This document shows, in pieces, positions 53,601 through 60,444 of a stretch of 64,000 nt of DNA. The notes beneath the pieces are model-generated. The model saw only the letters and a list, made by a program, of their open reading frames with translations, ran no database searches and had not been told where the DNA came from. Position 1 is the stretch's first letter; every line of letters begins with the position of its first letter. A program made the translations under genes and the position numbers. The stretch spans positions 1-64,000 of the forward strand of contig OMWI01000001.1 of NCBI GenBank assembly GCA_900314715.1, read 5' to 3'. This DNA comes from an uncultured Prevotellaceae bacterium (GTDB taxonomy: Bacteria; Bacteroidota; Bacteroidia; Bacteroidales; Bacteroidaceae).

Positions 53601-55650
53601 CTTGAATATGTTTAAGGGGTTGATGCTCAATATCGCAGGTCTCGACTACTGGCAACAGAAGTACACACGTTTTAACGTATCAAAGTATCCCAATGGCGGT
53701 ATTACTTTTGAGGGTAATACTCACTATCTGAGCTTGCCAGGCTTTGGTATTTGTGGAAGCAACAATAAGATGGATGACCCGACAAGACAATTGGGTAAAC
53801 TCAGTATGCCTGGTCCTGATGCTGATGCTGCAAATATCAAAGCGCATGTACAGTTCAAGACCAATGACTATGTTACCAATATTAGTGACTTCCAGTCGTC
53901 AAAATCTGTGAATGGCAATGCTGTTACTTATACGAGCAATATTGATGATGCCAAGAAAAACCATAAAGTGAAGTTTGTTATAAAGGCTGCAGGAAGCAAT
54001 GGTAGAATTTACATTGGCGGTAAGAGCATGATGCTTAATACCAATGAACGCAATAAAGGTCCACGTAATTGGGATCCCGCAGGATATAATGGTGAAGGCA
54101 CAGAGATTGGTGAGAATGGTACAAAGTTTGATGGCAGAAATAGATCGACAACAAACAACCCAGATATCGCATTAATCACTACCAAGAAAAATGCTGATAC
54201 ATATGTGATAGAACTTGATCCCTGGGATGAAGACTTGCAAGAACAGATTTATTTGGCATTACGTGACGTAACGATTTATTGGATGGGTATTACAACTGAG
54301 CCACGTAATATGCACTCTGACTATGAGGTGTTCACCTATTCTTATCCAAAGGATATTGATATGGAAAAGACCAATCAGGTGATGGGTATCTTGACTCAGA
54401 AATTTAAGAAGAATGAAGATCCTAATAATAATGAAGTAGAAAGTATCCAATTCCAGGCACGCTATGCAAGTGAATACAAGCGTGATGGTCAATTGGTGGC
54501 AGAGTTAATCCCACACTATAAGTTTGGTGCATACGAAGGTGTGTTCATCTATCCAAGTAAGCAATTGAGCAAGATGTCGACATTCAATGCAAGTAATTAT
54601 GGAAATCCAACTAATCGTAATTATACTGGTACCAAGGACGAAGACCTGACAAGACTCGCTGACGTGAGTGACGTAACGGTAACGAATAATGTGATACAAA
54701 TAGCCTTAAATAACGAGGGTAAGGCAAGAATAGACCAAAATGGCAACTATATTTATGAGGAAGTATCACAACGTCATACTTATTCATATTTGCCAGTTTA
54801 TTTCGTTGCTAATGCAGAAAACATGCCTACATACGAGAATAATGCTGGTCATGGTAATCGTGGACGTGAATTGAGAATGGACATGGACGGTATTGTTGCA
54901 AATACTGGTGTTGACAATGGATCTGCACCTCTTGTTGGTAGTGATAACGTGGATTATAATGCCAGAACAAACAAGCTTAAAGGTCAACCATATTCAAGAT
55001 GGATTCCACAAGATTACTATTCTAACACAGACTCCATCACGGTTACTAGTGGAAATACAGGAGGTAACGGAACTTATCGTTGGATTCCTCTGACCATGAC
55101 CAATAAGTTTATGTTAAGATACCTTACTAACGATACAGAAGGCAACAGGAAAGCATTGGGTGACTTGGTAAAGGATTCGGAAGGCAATTTTGTAAATGAT
55201 GGTAATGATATCTATTACAAATTGATTGGTCCTGAGGTGGTGAGATTCTATCGTACGTTTGTCGCTAACTATCCTAAGGGAAGACGTGCACATATCGTTT
55301 TGACATGGCATGAATATAATGTAGATACCAATGGAAAGAGTGGTATAAGTAATGACCATGAAGATGAATTCCCATGGGAAGACCCAGAGAAGGAAAATCC
55401 TACGACAGAAGTACCAAATGCTAATAGTCCAGGAGGAAATCCTCCAGTAAATGTTAAGATTGTATTTGCAGAAAGAATTAGCAACGAAGATGAAAACCTC
55501 GTCAGTGAAGATGGCGGATTCCCAGATGGTATTGAAGAAATTGAACAAATTGAGGAAGATGCCAAGATTTACAATTTGAACGGTGTTCGCGTGACATCTC
55601 CAAATAAGGGTATTTACATCTATAATGGTAAAAAAGTAATTATTAAGTAA
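50632..55650 (+). CDS. Very large secreted protein with T9SS-type C-terminus, function unknown
   Basis: 1672 residues. Signal peptide MKRLLSFLSLFIIGWGCAWG. Two segments resemble each other, YPKTWDFTQ (near 23) and YPFTWDFEH (near 871), both followed by an extended beta-rich, carbohydrate-binding-like region, which suggests an internal duplication of a 'TWDF' domain common in Prevotella secreted proteins. The end reads IYNLNGVRVTSPNKGIYIYN, then GKKVIIK, matching the PL1-like protein at 24553. Probably cell-surface attached. No catalytic domain recognised. Followed after 8 nt by a small peptide gene. Confidence 0.85.
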   Translation: MKRLLSFLSLFIIGWGCAWGQTYPKTWDFTQSQSIDGLSIESFNGGSYAFDDYGLRINSAWTRYIEITIPNLTYGNVVKITLFNENPNSNDGSKAWSITGNDIDTQSGNGKTATGEKTVTIPASVAGSTTSVKLMLNGYSSSNAIGVSKIEVTRSQITNCTFNAGNFTARANLNNYGSATIEWDSNDWGGNARLGFLTGANANTALPLLCDGNANNLGDYFEVTFSPNIMTTTLGTQTGSVAVGGDSNGKGLMLNLTNIQKSSPGSTTMTVKYKGSQQFEPFEKTYTIYIKGDYATQPRIIWVTSWNDHITAAMNSKGVVTASEAGNTFSGQILGDVYGRKYLKGGEGSVPDDNVITYHTDNIFLGYNDHANFHAIPLKAGVTNEQLEQAGLVRVPYINGNDEHWAILGITGHADGTDNNYWRTYHLGNLLYQAPSGQSVASAYTNLTYEISPNASDWTCVTNTGGNNSSVGGQGAKSYYIYAESMPTDSVGVTAKLQYDGGTVTSTTFFKVMKKKFKMSFVPKEGQVAENRWIMPYVKFPDLKLSDFKKIWVTIDNGNVVNVSDAASLYDDEWGKTGDVTQIPEWITWKWSDYKKNENGDDIPGTQYPIITGIRPQVWGIAGQAGNFTTITIHVDSPAYYDTDADWKVTVVSEDQMTFHFEMNHDDELTSDNIKTITMVEGDFIYMPGIIGNPNGNAHYSRSHDQQQKAEGNEFRAYAYGIKNGVVEMNWDPYFYGEGVADYFFTGSTNPSAVPVKENGKWKPDEGGFFRMIPGGGYNTSVNNVVYPTIIFKEVGLGNYYRNDSLMIYALHATNDFPCYLWAQDAQSGYACKPIRIKVVPRTIANETASPEWTHQSLERQKMEAMKGMTYPFTWDFEHMDLSDLAAIAQDATNGGNGNGGTYWRSRWDPDTDKGETVLRTPKTYERDYYQYNGGFNADHDDKDLNGNVEVNKVDEISGVDEFGNPIIEKRKVSGMRQRWFKDITANGKYLNMFKGLMLNIAGLDYWQQKYTRFNVSKYPNGGITFEGNTHYLSLPGFGICGSNNKMDDPTRQLGKLSMPGPDADAANIKAHVQFKTNDYVTNISDFQSSKSVNGNAVTYTSNIDDAKKNHKVKFVIKAAGSNGRIYIGGKSMMLNTNERNKGPRNWDPAGYNGEGTEIGENGTKFDGRNRSTTNNPDIALITTKKNADTYVIELDPWDEDLQEQIYLALRDVTIYWMGITTEPRNMHSDYEVFTYSYPKDIDMEKTNQVMGILTQKFKKNEDPNNNEVESIQFQARYASEYKRDGQLVAELIPHYKFGAYEGVFIYPSKQLSKMSTFNASNYGNPTNRNYTGTKDEDLTRLADVSDVTVTNNVIQIALNNEGKARIDQNGNYIYEEVSQRHTYSYLPVYFVANAENMPTYENNAGHGNRGRELRMDMDGIVANTGVDNGSAPLVGSDNVDYNARTNKLKGQPYSRWIPQDYYSNTDSITVTSGNTGGNGTYRWIPLTMTNKFMLRYLTNDTEGNRKALGDLVKDSEGNFVNDGNDIYYKLIGPEVVRFYRTFVANYPKGRRAHIVLTWHEYNVDTNGKSGISNDHEDEFPWEDPEKENPTTEVPNANSPGGNPPVNVKIVFAERISNEDENLVSEDGGFPDGIEEIEQIEEDAKIYNLNGVRVTSPNKGIYIYNGKKVIIK

Positions 55651-55658
55651 CAAAAGAC

Positions 55659-55832
55659 ATGAAAAAGAAATTATATATTCAGCCAAACACTAAATTACAT
55701 GTTCATACACAACGTCAGCCGTTGATGAATGGAGGTTCTGAACAAGGTAATGATTCAGCGGATGCAATGGCACGAGGCGCTTCATTTATGGACGATGAAA
55801 GTGGGAACGAATGGGGAAATGTTTGGAAGTGA
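55659..55832 (+). CDS. Small 'YIQP' peptide downstream of secreted protein, second copy
   Basis: 57 residues: MKKKLYIQPNTKLHVHTQRQ, then a Gly/Ser/Asp-rich middle, then FMDDESGNEWGNVWK. It starts 8 nt after the stop of the giant secreted protein, as the copy at 24544 does after its own. Shared features: [EK]KK.YIQP start, acidic DD(T/E)(D/S)E patch and a terminal N.W. tryptophan motif. No signal peptide. Function unknown. Confidence 0.78.
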   Translation: MKKKLYIQPNTKLHVHTQRQPLMNGGSEQGNDSADAMARGASFMDDESGNEWGNVWK

Positions 55833-55858
55833 CATCTTTCATGTAATCTATAAAGGTG

Positions 55859-55889
55859 AAGGGGGTACTGCAAAGCGCGGTGCCCCCTT
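55859..55889 (+). terminator. Rho-independent terminator of the secreted protein/peptide operon
   Basis: AAGGGGGTACTGC pairs with GCGGTGCCCCCTT (G-U wobbles allowed) around an AAAGC loop; T-rich bases follow. Confidence 0.75.
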
Positions 55890-55952
55890 TGCTTTATATA
55901 TTATGGTGAGTAGTAGCTCTCATTCGTTTTTGATGATTATAACTATGAAAAA

Positions 55953-56034
55953 GGAATAAGTGGGTAAAATAGATAGGTAAAAAATGGAATAAGTGGGTAA
56001 ATTTGTCGTTAAAAAAATGGAATAAGTGGATTTT
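55953..56034. repeat. Three GGAATAAGTGG iterons upstream of the DUF4143 ATPase
   Basis: GGAATAAGTGGGT occurs at about 55954 and 55986 and GGAATAAGTGGAT at about 56019, spaced roughly 32-33 bp, just upstream of the ATPase promoter. Likely a regulator binding array. Confidence 0.7.
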
Positions 56035-56037
56035 TTC

Positions 56038-56068
56038 TTGTTTAAATACTGAATTAGTTGTATTTTTG
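56038..56068 (+). promoter_or_regulatory. Promoter of the DUF4143 ATPase
   Basis: TTG (56038-56040), 20 bp, TATTTTTG (56061-56068). It argues against a TTG start at 56058 and for the ATG at 56085. Confidence 0.55.
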
Positions 56069-56084
56069 TATCGATTTAAACAAT

Positions 56085-57458
56085 ATGGTTATGCTTGAAC
56101 GTAAATTCACTCCATTTTTGGAACACTTCCTCAAAGAAGAACCTAATAAGATTTTGCTCGTTAATGGTGCTCGGCAGATAGGCAAGTCTTATCTTATCCG
56201 ATATGTTGGACAGAAACTATTCCCACATTTCGTGGAAATCAATCTTAAGGAAGATAAAGAAGGTGATCAAGTGTTTGCCGATGTACATTCTACCAACGAC
56301 TTATATATGCGATTGAGCAATTATTATTCGAATCCATTGGGTGATAAGACGGATACGTTGGTCTTTTTGGATGAGATTCAAAGTTATCCCCACTTGATGA
56401 CCATGCTTAAATTTCTTAATCAAGAGTCAAGGTATCGATTTATCGCAAGCGGTTCCCAATTGGGTGTTGCCTTATCGGAAACGCCATCTGTACCACTTGG
56501 AAGCGTAATGATTGAACAGATGTATCCTCTCGACTTTGAGGAATTTTTGTGGGCAACGGGCATTGGCAAGGAATGGATAGAAAACATACGCGAGAGTTTT
56601 CTTCAGGAAAAGCCTCTGGATGAGAGTACGCATAATATCCTATTGAAACGTTTTCAGTATTATTTGTTGGTTGGTGGCTTACCTGAAGCTATAAATAATT
56701 ATTTGGCTGACCGAAACATGGTGCGTGTCAGACAGACACATCGAGATATACACAATCTTTACCGCATTGATGCATCTCAATATGATGAAGAGCATAAATT
56801 GAAGATTCGTAAGATTTATGACTTCATCCCAAGCAATTTGGAAAACAAGAAGAAACGCATTGTATATAAGAATATTGAAGGTAAGCAAGGAAAAACCTTT
56901 TCGGATTATGCTGACGAGTTTGAATATCTGACCAACTCAGGGGTTGCTTTAGAAGTGTCTGCCATTAGTAATCCACGTTTCCCCCTTGCAGAGTCGGAGC
57001 AAAAGAAATTGGTTAAACTATATCTCAATGATGTGGGTTTACTGACCAATCTCCTCTATGCATTGAACGTGAATGCCATATTACAGGACATCAAGAGTAT
57101 AAACCTTGGTACGGTGTATGAGTCTGTTGTTGCCCAAGAACTTGCCGCGCATGGTTTCAAACTACATTATTACGACAATAAGAAAAAAGGTGAAGTAGAT
57201 TTCTTGATAGATAACCATGATTATTTGACGGTGCTTCCCATAGAAATTAAATCAGGAAAAGATTATACGGAGCATAGTGCTCTCACAAAGTTTCTTGAAA
57301 CGCCAGAGTATGGAATTGAACGTGCGATAGTTTTTTCTAACGAACGAGAGATATTCAAGAAAAAAGGTGTAACCTATCTCCCTATTTATTATTGTATGTT
57401 TTTTCAAAGCGAGCATCGTGATGAATCTGTGATATTGCCTGAATTGGAATCAGTTTAA
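56085..57458 (+). CDS. AAA+ ATPase with DUF4143 domain
   Basis: 457 residues from the ATG at 56085 (56091 also possible). Walker A NGARQIGKSYLIR near residues 28-40, Walker B TLVFLDEIQSYPHL, sensor-like RFIASGSQLGVALSE, then the C-terminal DUF4143 nuclease-like domain with FKLHYYDNKKKGEVDFLI and VLPIEIKSGKDY (PD-(D/E)XK-like D...E.K). Family members are abundant and variable in Bacteroidetes, with no settled role; a DNA-linked or defence function is plausible. Confidence 0.9.
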   Translation: MVMLERKFTPFLEHFLKEEPNKILLVNGARQIGKSYLIRYVGQKLFPHFVEINLKEDKEGDQVFADVHSTNDLYMRLSNYYSNPLGDKTDTLVFLDEIQSYPHLMTMLKFLNQESRYRFIASGSQLGVALSETPSVPLGSVMIEQMYPLDFEEFLWATGIGKEWIENIRESFLQEKPLDESTHNILLKRFQYYLLVGGLPEAINNYLADRNMVRVRQTHRDIHNLYRIDASQYDEEHKLKIRKIYDFIPSNLENKKKRIVYKNIEGKQGKTFSDYADEFEYLTNSGVALEVSAISNPRFPLAESEQKKLVKLYLNDVGLLTNLLYALNVNAILQDIKSINLGTVYESVVAQELAAHGFKLHYYDNKKKGEVDFLIDNHDYLTVLPIEIKSGKDYTEHSALTKFLETPEYGIERAIVFSNEREIFKKKGVTYLPIYYCMFFQSEHRDESVILPELESV

Positions 57459-57566
57459 AATCTGAAGTCATATATGTTTCCTAATGGTATTTTACAATAA
57501 TATATAAACAATAAAGGTACAAATAGGAGCATTTTAAAAATTTATTTGAAAAAAGTCGGTTAATAA

Positions 57567-57597
57567 TTTGCGGGGACAAAATAAATGGTTACCTTTG
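57567..57597 (+). promoter_or_regulatory. Promoter P0 of the cassette region
   Basis: TTTG (57567-57570), 19 bp, TACCTTTG (57590-57597). The transcript would reach hairpin T0 about 70 nt later without an evident gene. The gap 57459-57784 otherwise holds only T0 and the next promoter. Confidence 0.55.
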
Positions 57598-57660
57598 CAG
57601 CGCAATACTTGAATCAAGAGATTCATCACAAGATTTTTAATCTAAACTATGAATACTCAG

Positions 57661-57697
57661 GAAGGGATTTCTTTTTAGCGAAAAAGAACATCCCTTC
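57661..57697 (+). terminator. Hairpin T0 (terminator-like)
   Basis: GAAGGGATTTCTTTTT pairs with AAAAAGAACATCCCTTC (one bulged C), followed by ATTCTTTT. It is preceded by CTATGAA like T1-T3; stem bases differ from those copies with compensating changes. Confidence 0.7.
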
Positions 57698-57726
57698 ATT
57701 CTTTTATAGAAGTTTTCAAACATTTG

Positions 57727-57758
57727 TTTGGTAGTAAGAGCAATAATACTTATTTTTG
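57727..57758 (+). promoter_or_regulatory. Promoter of the 59-residue protein/DUF6169 pair
   Basis: TTTG (57727-57730), 20 bp, TATTTTTG (57751-57758); ATG follows at 57785. Confidence 0.6.
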
Positions 57759-57784
57759 CAACGTAAAACTTAAATGATAAGATT

Positions 57785-57964
57785 ATGGAAACAACAGAAT
57801 TTACTGCTGAAGACTGGGCAAAGCACGAGAAATTTGTGCAAGCATTTCGTGCTGCTAAGCAACGCAAACGCGAATGGCAGGCAAGGATGGAAGTGAAATT
57901 GGCGAAAAGAGAAGAGGAAGTACGCCGCCGTCGTGAAGAAATTGATGCTTTGTTCGATGATTAA
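57785..57964 (+). CDS. Small charged helical protein upstream of DUF6169
   Basis: 59 residues: METTEFTAEDWAKHEKFVQ, then a long Arg/Lys/Glu-rich helix (KREWQARMEVKLAKREEE) ending DALFDD. Only 3 nt separate it from the DUF6169 gene. Size, charge and position suit an antitoxin or partner subunit. I do not recognise the family. Confidence 0.75.
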   Translation: METTEFTAEDWAKHEKFVQAFRAAKQRKREWQARMEVKLAKREEEVRRRREEIDALFDD

Positions 57965-57967
57965 GTT

Positions 57968-58454
57968 ATGAATAGTCTTAACTTGTTTCGAATTAATCAA
58001 TTCTCACCTTATAAAGTAGAATTGGTTGATGATGAATATTTGTTTGAAACAGATCATAATATTCAATATGCTGTTTGAGACAATATCCGATTCAATAATT
58101 GCATATTGGTTTAATTTGGCTAATCGTAGTGGTATTTTTTCTCCCAATGACAAGAAGATTAGGACGACAATAGTTCTCATTTTGGAAGAGTTCTTTCGTG
58201 TCAACCCAGACATTTTGTTATATATGTGCGATAATGCCGATGATCAACAAGCTGTGCGTTCGCGTTTGTTCTTACGATGGTTTAATGCTTACGGACGTCA
58301 AAAGGATTATTATAGTCGAACGGAAATGATAATGGATGAGCAAGAGGAAAACTATATTGCCATTATCGTGAAAAGGACACATCCTCAATTACAGGTCATC
58401 ATAGATACTTTTGACCAGCAAATCGCCATGTTTAGGGCAAACAAACCAACATAA
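57968..58454 (+). pseudogene. DUF6169-family gene split by a +1 frameshift
   Basis: The ATG at 57968 opens a frame (MNSLNLFRINQFSPYKVELV, then DDEYLFETDHNIQYAV) that ends at TGA 58076-58078. The rest of the family-like sequence (ETISDSIIAYWFNLANRSGIF ... ILLYMCDNADDQQAVRSRLF ... RWF) continues in the +1 frame from 58077 to 58454. The switch point is GCT GTT TGA G; dropping one T restores a protein of about 161 residues. It could be a broken gene, a base-call error or a programmed +1 shift like prfB (CTT TGA). Partner of the 59-residue protein. Confidence 0.65.
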
Positions 58455-58461
58455 ATGGCTT

Positions 58462-58555
58462 TTTTGCATGTTTTTTAGAAAAAAACAGCAAAATAATTTG
58501 GTGGTTAAATAATTATCAGTACTTTTGCAGCGTACTAATAATATGGAAAACAAAA
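58462..58555. repeat. Cassette promoter repeat R1
   Basis: About 95 bp nearly identical to 58739-58834 and 59759-59852. Contains TTTG (58497-58500), 19 bp, TACTTTTG (58520-58527) and ATGGAAAACAAAA after it. Confidence 0.85.
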
Positions 58556-58635
58556 GAGACCTGGAAATATCATTTAGTAGACAAATAATGTCGTTCAATT
58601 TGAAGATGCAGATATGCTGAATCAATTGAGTTAAA
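58543..58635 (+). pseudogene. Gene relic behind promoter R1
   Basis: ATGGAAAACAAA opens a frame of only about 25 codons. A downstream stretch GTTCAATTTGAAGATGC and GAATCAATTGAGTTAA is shared with the relic at 59842-59935, so both look like decayed copies of the same small gene. The gap 58455-58846 contains R1, this relic, hairpin T1 and R2. Confidence 0.5.
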
Positions 58636-58666
58636 TAGATATTTTTATCTTTACTATGAAAAATCC

Positions 58667-58700
58667 GAAGGATCTTCTTTTGTGAAAAAGGAGGTCCTTC
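58667..58700 (+). terminator. Hairpin T1 (terminator-like)
   Basis: GAAGGATCTTCTTTT pairs with AAAAGGAGGTCCTTC around GTGA; followed by ATTCTTT. Preceded by ATCTTTACTATGAA. Confidence 0.8.
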
Positions 58701-58738
58701 ATTCTTTATTAAAATTCATTGTTGTTCGCTAAACGGCT

Positions 58739-58834
58739 TTTTTGCAAGTATTTTAGAAAAAAACAACAAAAAAATTTGGTGGTTAAATAATTATCAGTAC
58801 TTTTGCATCGTATTAATAATATGGAAAACAAAAT
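58739..58834. repeat. Cassette promoter repeat R2
   Basis: Copy of R1 with TTTG (58775-58778), 19 bp, TACTTTTG (58798-58805). Drives GNAT pair 2. Confidence 0.85.
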
Positions 58835-58846
58835 AGACTAGAAAAT

Positions 58847-58999
58847 ATGGCAAGACCAATAAAAGAGACACCCATTTTATATGGCGATGATGCCCGAAGA
58901 TTTGAGGCGCGAATGAAGGAGAGACGAAAAGAGACTCCAGCAGAGAGAGCAGATCGTTTGGCTGCTTACCAATTGATTATGAATATTTTCAAGGGGTAA
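58847..58999 (+). CDS. Small antitoxin-like protein of GNAT pair 2
   Basis: 50 residues: MARPIKETPILYGDDARRFE then a basic helix (RMKERRKETPAERADRL). Shares KETPIL[FY]G[ED]DAxRF with the protein at 48826. 3 nt upstream of the GNAT gene at 59003, behind cassette promoter R2. A type II antitoxin is the best guess. Confidence 0.8.
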   Translation: MARPIKETPILYGDDARRFEARMKERRKETPAERADRLAAYQLIMNIFKG

Positions 59000-59002
59000 G
59001 AA

Positions 59003-59557
59003 ATGGATTTCAATGAAATAGCCAGAAGGTTTGAAGTTAGAAAACTATCTTTTGAAAATCCAGTTAAGTCGTTTAATTGTGGAGATGTAGATTTAAATGA
59101 TTTCATTCTGAATGAGGCAACTTTATACCAAAAGGCCATGTTAGCGGTATCGTATGTCTTTTGGGAAAAAGAAACAAAGCAAACCGTTGCTTTCTTCAGT
59201 TTAGCAAACGATAAAGTATCATTAAGTGACTTTGATAATAAAACGGAATTCAATCGCTTTCGCAAGAAAAGATTTGTGAACGAGAAACGTTTGAGGAGTT
59301 ATCCTGCCGTTAAAATATGTAGACTTGGTGTGGACGAATCTCTTAAGGGAATGTCGATAGGAACTATCTTACTCAAATTTATAAAGACTTTTTTCGTAAA
59401 AGATAATAAGACAGGATGTCGTTTTATTACTGTAGATGCATATTCAAATGCTATTTCCTTTTATAAACGTAATGGATTCATACCATTGAATGATGATGAT
59501 AAGGATGAACGGACAAGATTGCTTTATTTTGACTTATATGATGTAATGGATGAATAG
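59003..59557 (+). CDS. GNAT acetyltransferase (candidate toxin of pair 2)
   Basis: 184 residues. CoA-binding region CRLGVDESLKGMSIGTILL near residues 110-128, then CRFITVDAYSNAISFYKRNGF. The N-terminal half (NCGDVDLNDFILNEAT, AFFSLANDKVS) aligns with the GNAT at 49002. Together with the 50-residue partner it forms a second copy of the same two-gene unit, 10 kb away, but with different promoter surroundings. Followed 78 nt later by hairpin T2. Confidence 0.86.
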   Translation: MDFNEIARRFEVRKLSFENPVKSFNCGDVDLNDFILNEATLYQKAMLAVSYVFWEKETKQTVAFFSLANDKVSLSDFDNKTEFNRFRKKRFVNEKRLRSYPAVKICRLGVDESLKGMSIGTILLKFIKTFFVKDNKTGCRFITVDAYSNAISFYKRNGFIPLNDDDKDERTRLLYFDLYDVMDE

Positions 59558-59634
59558 GAAAATGCAATCTTTTAGTAGAAAAAGCCGAATCTTATGGAAA
59601 AAACATATATTTTAATCTTTACTATGAAAAATCC

Positions 59635-59668
59635 GAAGGATCTTCTTTTGTGAAAAAGGAGGTCCTTC
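59635..59668 (+). terminator. Hairpin T2 (terminator-like)
   Basis: Same sequence as T1 (GAAGGATCTTCTTTT-GTGA-AAAAGGAGGTCCTTC), at the end of GNAT pair 2. Confidence 0.8.
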
Positions 59669-59709
59669 ACTCTTTGTTAAGATTGTTATTTGAATATAAG
59701 CGCGAATAA

Positions 59710-59757
59710 TTGACCAGTAACTCACCATGTTTAGGGTAAATAAACCATCAAAAATGG
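59710..59757 (+). pseudogene. Relic of the DUF6169 3' end
   Basis: TTGACCAGTAACTCACCATG and the following TTTAGGGTAAATAAACCATC match the last codons of the DUF6169 gene (58416-58452, TTTGACCAGCAAATCGCCAT onward), with a stop in frame. It directly precedes R3, as the intact 3' end precedes R1, showing a tandem segment duplication. Confidence 0.7.
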
Positions 59758-59758
59758 T

Positions 59759-59852
59759 TATTTTGAAAGTTTTTTAGAAAAAACTGCATAAAAAGTTTGG
59801 TGGTTAAATAATTATCAGTACTTTTGCAGCGTACTAATAATATGGAAAACAA
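59759..59852. repeat. Cassette promoter repeat R3
   Basis: Third copy: TTTG (59796-59799), 19 bp, TACTTTTG (59819-59826). The following ATGGAAAACAAAATATAA closes after five codons; relic to about 59935. The gap 59558-60444 holds T2, the relics, T3, a terminator and the PL11 promoter. Confidence 0.85.
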
Positions 59853-59985
59853 AATATAACAGGACAATGTCTTTTGGTGAACATATTGTGTAGTTCAATT
59901 TGAAGATGCTGTTTTTGCAGAATCAATTGAGTTAAACACATATATATATCTTTACTATGAATTATTAATCTTTACTATGAAAATC

Positions 59986-60021
59986 GGAAGGGTCTTCTTT
60001 TGTGAAAAAGGGGATCCTTCC
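59986..60021 (+). terminator. Hairpin T3 (terminator-like)
   Basis: GGAAGGGTCTTCTTTT pairs with AAAAGGGGATCCTTCC around GTGA, then a T-run. Base changes relative to T1/T2 occur on both sides of the stem. The upstream ATCTTTACTATGAA motif is present twice. Confidence 0.8.
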
Positions 60022-60150
60022 ACCTTTTTAGGCTCAGTCGATTTTTCATGGTGGAAGTCAGATTAATTCAAATAGATGATTAGAACAGTTTGGATGTACA
60101 GCATTTAGCAAAAAAATGCCTTAATTGCCCAAAAATGTCAACTTACAGTA

Positions 60151-60238
60151 ACACTTAACTAAAACTTCCAAAACAGTTAAGTATAACTTTAGAAACACTT
60201 AACTAAAACTTTCAAAACAGTTAAGTGTCTTTTTTTAG
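60151..60238 (+). terminator. Double hairpin ending in a Rho-independent terminator
   Basis: Two 44-bp repeats, each ACACTTAACT...AGTTAAGT. The second (60195-60238) is a perfect 10-bp stem followed by CTTTTTTT. Units also show a 22-bp period. Confidence 0.75.
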
Positions 60239-60407
60239 GACATTTTCCCCAAATTTTAAAAATCATTTAATTGTTCCCCCAAGATAATTCTACTGAGCCC
60301 CTTTTTATTCTGTTGTCATTTATGGAAATAGAACATCGTAAAATAGTGTTTTTTGATATAAAAACTTTAATTTTTAATATATTGCAGAAAATGTCATGGA
60401 TTATTCG

Positions 60408-60415
60408 TAAATTTG
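60408..60415 (+). promoter_or_regulatory. -7 box of the PL11 gene
   Basis: TAAATTTG, 29 nt before the ATG at 60445; -33 not convincing. Confidence 0.4.
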
Positions 60416-60444
60416 TAACTTTCTAATTCACAAATCATTATATC

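Noticed and set aside
55114-55686. 190-codon minus-strand frame with membrane-like segments
   Set aside because: Antisense to the 3' end of the giant secreted protein and to the small peptide gene; no homology or promoter seen.
60151-60238. Fourth member of the 22-bp array family
   Set aside because: The period is 22 bp, but the core (ACTTAACT) is unrelated and the structure is explained by a duplicated terminator hairpin with a T-run.
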